Assembly: GCA_040400005.1 (NCBI GenBank) | Contig: JBBARC010000077.1 | Coordinates: 1-6,688, forward strand | Source: JBBARC01 sp040400005 | GTDB taxonomy: Bacteria; Pseudomonadota; Alphaproteobacteria; Acetobacterales; Acetobacteraceae | Reading direction: 5' to 3' | Length of the DNA: 6,688 nucleotides | Shown: in pieces, positions 5,471-6,688 of the stretch | Position numbering within the stretch: position 1 is the stretch's first letter | Layout: every line of letters begins with the position of its first letter | Made by a program: the position numbers and the translations under genes | Notes under the pieces: generated by a model | The model's database searches: none | What the model was told of the DNA's origin: nothing | What the model saw: the letters and a program-made list of their open reading frames with translations, nothing else

Positions 5471-6199
5471 ATGCGGGTTCTGTTGGTTGAAGATGACGTG
5501 CAGGTTGCCCGTGGCATCGCCCTGATGCTGCGCGGTCAGGGGGCGATCGTTGATCAAACCGATACCGGGGAAGAAGCGCTGGAACTGGCGCGCCATTACG
5601 ATTACGATATTGTGGTGCTCGATCTCATGCTGCCCGATATGGAAGGCTATGAGGTGGTGCGGCGCATGCGCGGCGGGCGGCTGGAAACGCCGGTGCTGAT
5701 TATTTCCGGCCTCAACCGGCCGCAGGCCATTGTTAAAGGCTTTGGCGTCGGCGCCGATGACTACATCACCAAGCCATTTGATAAGGCCGAGCTGATGGCG
5801 CGCATCCAGGCGGTGATCCGCCGCAGCAAGGGCTATAGCCAGCCGCTGTTGCGGGTGGGCACGCTGGAGCTGAACCTTGATAGCCGGGAAGTGCATGTTG
5901 GCGGCGCCGATGTGCACCTAACCGGCAAAGAATACGCCATTTTAGAATTGCTGGTGCTGCGCAAAGGCATGGTGCTGACCAAGGAGGCGTTTCTGAACCA
6001 CCTCTATGGCGGCATTGATGAACCCGAAATGAAAATTATTGATGTTTTTATCTGCAAGCTGCGCAAAAAACTGGCCCAGGCCGGCGGCGGCAATCTGATC
6101 GGCACAGTGTGGGGGCGCGGCTATATGATGCGCGATCCACATTCGCAGGCGGCTTTTGCGGCGGCTTTGGGTGGGGCGGAGGATTTGGTGGCCGCCTGA
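5471..6199 (+). CDS. ctrA: Cell-cycle response regulator CtrA (OmpR/PhoB-type)
   Basis: CtrA is the phosphorelay-controlled DNA-binding regulator of Alphaproteobacteria. In Caulobacter it is phosphorylated through the CckA-ChpT pathway, controls flagellar and cell-cycle genes and represses replication initiation. In several other orders it is mainly a motility regulator. This 242-aa protein has a receiver domain (1-115) with acidic pocket E7-D8-D9, phospho-acceptor D51 (VVLDLMLP), S79 and K101 (ITKPF). A winged helix follows, with the near-invariant CtrA blocks VHLTGKEY (147-154), TKEAFLNHLYGG (170-181), KIIDVFICKLRKKL (188-201) and VWGRGYMMRDP (213-223). The recognition-helix region closely matches remembered Caulobacter CtrA. 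The C-terminus runs about 19 residues past GRGYMMRDP as an Ala-rich tail. The ATG is preceded by AGAGGGAG at 7 bases. It is divergent from fliIJ, a likely CtrA-controlled operon. Confidence 0.95.
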   Translation: MRVLLVEDDVQVARGIALMLRGQGAIVDQTDTGEEALELARHYDYDIVVLDLMLPDMEGYEVVRRMRGGRLETPVLIISGLNRPQAIVKGFGVGADDYITKPFDKAELMARIQAVIRRSKGYSQPLLRVGTLELNLDSREVHVGGADVHLTGKEYAILELLVLRKGMVLTKEAFLNHLYGGIDEPEMKIIDVFICKLRKKLAQAGGGNLIGTVWGRGYMMRDPHSQAAFAAALGGAEDLVAA

Positions 6200-6265
6200 T
6201 ATAACCCCTAAAACTGTCACCATCGCGATCGGTAGGGTGAGGCGACAAAGTTCAGAAAGACTCTT
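6200..6265 (+). other. ctrA 3' flank without a recognised gene
   Basis: This 66-bp stretch separates the ctrA stop from the inserted elements. It includes the palindrome ATCGCGAT (6223-6230) and, at its end, CAGAAAG (6253-6259), which can pair with CTTTTCTG (6266-6273). No convincing rho-independent terminator for ctrA is seen here. A terminator could be provided by the palindromic repeat further downstream. Confidence 0.4.
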
Positions 6266-6273
6266 CTTTTCTG
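6266..6273. repeat. 8-bp target-site duplication, left copy
   Basis: CTTTTCTG directly precedes the left terminus (GTAACTG...) of the 190-bp element. The identical octamer follows its right terminus at 6464-6471. IS66-family transposition is known to create 8-bp duplications. Confidence 0.85.
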
Positions 6274-6463
6274 GTAACTGCCCAGGTAGGGGTGAGAACG
6301 CTAACTGCCTCAAAAGACTCAACTCTCGGCGCGCAGGCCATTACGTTACCGACGCAAACTGTCCCTTTTTCGGCAGTTTGCGTATCGAAACCAGACCTAA
6401 ACCCGAAGTCGCCATAAATGTTTTCAATGGGTTGTGTAGCTTCGACCCTACCTGGGCAGTTAC
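6274..6463. mobile_element. IS66-type MITE (non-autonomous, 190 bp)
   Basis: The ends are perfect 18-bp terminal inverted repeats: GTAACTGCCCAGGTAGGG at 6274-6291 and its reverse complement at 6446-6463. Both ends are abutted by CTTTTCTG, an 8-bp target duplication. IS66-family elements have termini starting GTAA and 8-bp duplications, so this fits a miniature element moved in trans by an IS66 transposase. The interior has no credible gene. It holds a hairpin (ACGCAAACTG at 6352-6361, CAGTTTGCGT at 6374-6383, 12-base loop) centred within 1 bp of the element's midpoint. AACTGYC motifs recur at 6276, 6303 and 6357, with inverted copies at 6372-6378 and 6455-6461. The element boundary is strong; the family is inferred from termini and duplication length. 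Confidence 0.8.
6352..6383. repeat. Central hairpin of the MITE
   Basis: ACGCAAACTG and CAGTTTGCGT form a perfect 10-bp stem with a 12-base loop (6362-6373). The loop contains TCC and GG, which could extend the stem after a mismatch. The hairpin sits at the midpoint of the 190-bp element. On the + strand the stem is not followed by a T-run, so it is not a normal terminator. Confidence 0.75.
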
Positions 6464-6471
6464 CTTTTCTG
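6464..6471. repeat. 8-bp target-site duplication, right copy
   Basis: CTTTTCTG directly follows the right terminus (...CAGTTAC) of the 190-bp element and matches 6266-6273 exactly. Removing the element and one copy restores a continuous palindromic sequence (CTTTTC-TGAA-GAAAAG). Confidence 0.85.
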
Positions 6472-6473
6472 AA

Positions 6474-6570
6474 GAAAAGGAGCAAAAGACTTTTATGATG
6501 CGGGGACAGGGGCAACGCCGCCACCGAGGTCTCCGAACCAGCATCGTAAAAGTCTTTTTGCTTCTTTTTC
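6474..6570. repeat. Long palindromic repeat, target of two insertions
   Basis: The left arm (6474-6501, from GAAAAGGAGC to ATGATGC) pairs with the right arm (6541-6570, from GCATCGTAAAAG to CTTTTTC). All pairs are Watson-Crick or G-U apart from single extra T residues in two T-runs. The 39-base loop (6502-6540) can extend the stem further by pairing GGGGAC (6502-6507) with GTCTCC (6529-6534). Each arm is built on an AAGTCTTTTGCTTCTTTTTCT-like core. No gene is present. As RNA on either strand it would form a stable stem ending in U-rich sequence, so it may act as a bidirectional terminator downstream of ctrA. Both outer ends are cut by insertions, the MITE on the left and a GTAACT terminus at 6572 on the right. 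Confidence 0.8.
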
Positions 6571-6571
6571 T

Positions 6572-6688
6572 GTAACTCCCAACCCCTTAGGCGTTGAGGG
6601 TCTCGGCGAGCCTGTCGGCTGGTAGGATGAGGACATCGAGGATATGCCTCGCCTGCTTTCTGATGGTGGATAAGACGGCGCGCAGGAT
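6572..6688. mobile_element. Right end of a probable IS66-family element, truncated by the window
   Basis: GTAACTCCCAACCCC starts at 6572, exactly where similarity to the palindromic repeat stops. It shares GTAACT(g)CCCA with the MITE terminus. On the minus strand a transposase-like reading frame ends 15 bp inside this terminus, as IS66 transposase genes commonly end close to the terminal repeat. The octamer before it, CTTTTTCT (6564-6571), would be its target duplication. The other end lies outside the window, so neither duplication nor full identity can be confirmed. Confidence 0.6.
6587..6688 (-). CDS. C-terminal fragment of a probable IS66-like transposase
   Basis: The minus strand is open from the window edge for 33 codons to a TAA at 6589-6587; the start and nearly all of the protein lie outside. 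The visible peptide has LSTIRKQARHILDVL at its core. This resembles the end of IS66-type DDE transposases, which often finish with a GYISTLRKQGxNVLxAL-like helix. Codons AGA, AGG, TTA and CTA are used in this short piece, unlike the neighbouring chromosomal genes. The reading is supported by the GTAACT terminus 15 bp after the stop. Such a short fragment cannot fix the family, and another DDE transposase is possible. Confidence 0.55.
   Translation of the reverse strand: MLRAVLSTIRKQARHILDVLILPADRLAETLNA

Noticed and set aside
6156..6575. 139-codon plus-strand reading frame downstream of ctrA
   Set aside because: It overlaps the ctrA end, runs through both MITE termini and the palindromic repeat, has no ribosome-binding site and no recognisable domain. 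It is an accidental frame across inserted DNA.
1..6688. CRISPR array, tRNA or rRNA genes, riboswitch, toxin-antitoxin pair, integrase site
   Set aside because: No regularly spaced repeats, cloverleaf structures or recognisable small gene pairs were seen on either strand.

Overview
The window is GC-rich DNA that fits a flagellated alphaproteobacterium. The clearest evidence is a near-canonical CtrA cell-cycle response regulator (5471-6199), a family restricted essentially to Alphaproteobacteria, transcribed divergently from an alphaproteobacterial-type fliI-fliJ pair. The genus cannot be fixed from this sequence.

Layout, left to right. (1) 1-574, minus: N-terminal 191 residues of a TetR/AcrR regulator that runs off the window, divergent from (2) 627-2066, plus: a carotenoid-oxygenase (RPE65/lignostilbene dioxygenase) family enzyme with all four iron-binding histidines. 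The shared 52-bp gap holds a 16-bp inverted repeat that could be the TetR operator. (3) 2099-2455, minus: a small MmcQ/YjbR-family protein, convergent with the oxygenase and apparently leaderless. (4) 2574-3335, plus: a protein with two VOC (glyoxalase-fold) domains, divergent from the YjbR gene. (5) 3367-3783 and 3826-5262, minus: a fliI-fliJ operon encoding the flagellar export ATPase and its coiled-coil partner. (6) 5471-6199, plus: ctrA. The 208-bp fliI/ctrA gap contains a good sigma70-type promoter for ctrA whose -10 hexamer lies inside an inverted repeat. A degenerate CtrA box covers its -35 and spacer, suggesting autoregulation. CtrA classically controls flagellar genes, so the fliIJ-ctrA arrangement is functionally coherent.

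(7) 6200-6688 is accessory DNA. A 190-bp element (6274-6463) has perfect 18-bp terminal inverted repeats starting GTAA and is bounded by an 8-bp target duplication (CTTTTCTG). These are hallmarks of the IS66 family, but there is no transposase, so it is a candidate IS66-type MITE. It sits in one arm of a long palindromic repeat (about 6464-6571). The other arm of that repeat is interrupted at 6572 by another GTAACT... terminus, followed on the minus strand by the last 33 codons of a probable IS66-like transposase. Two related elements therefore appear to have hit equivalent sites of the same palindrome just downstream of ctrA. This nested arrangement is the most unusual part of the window; the rest looks like ordinary chromosomal genes.
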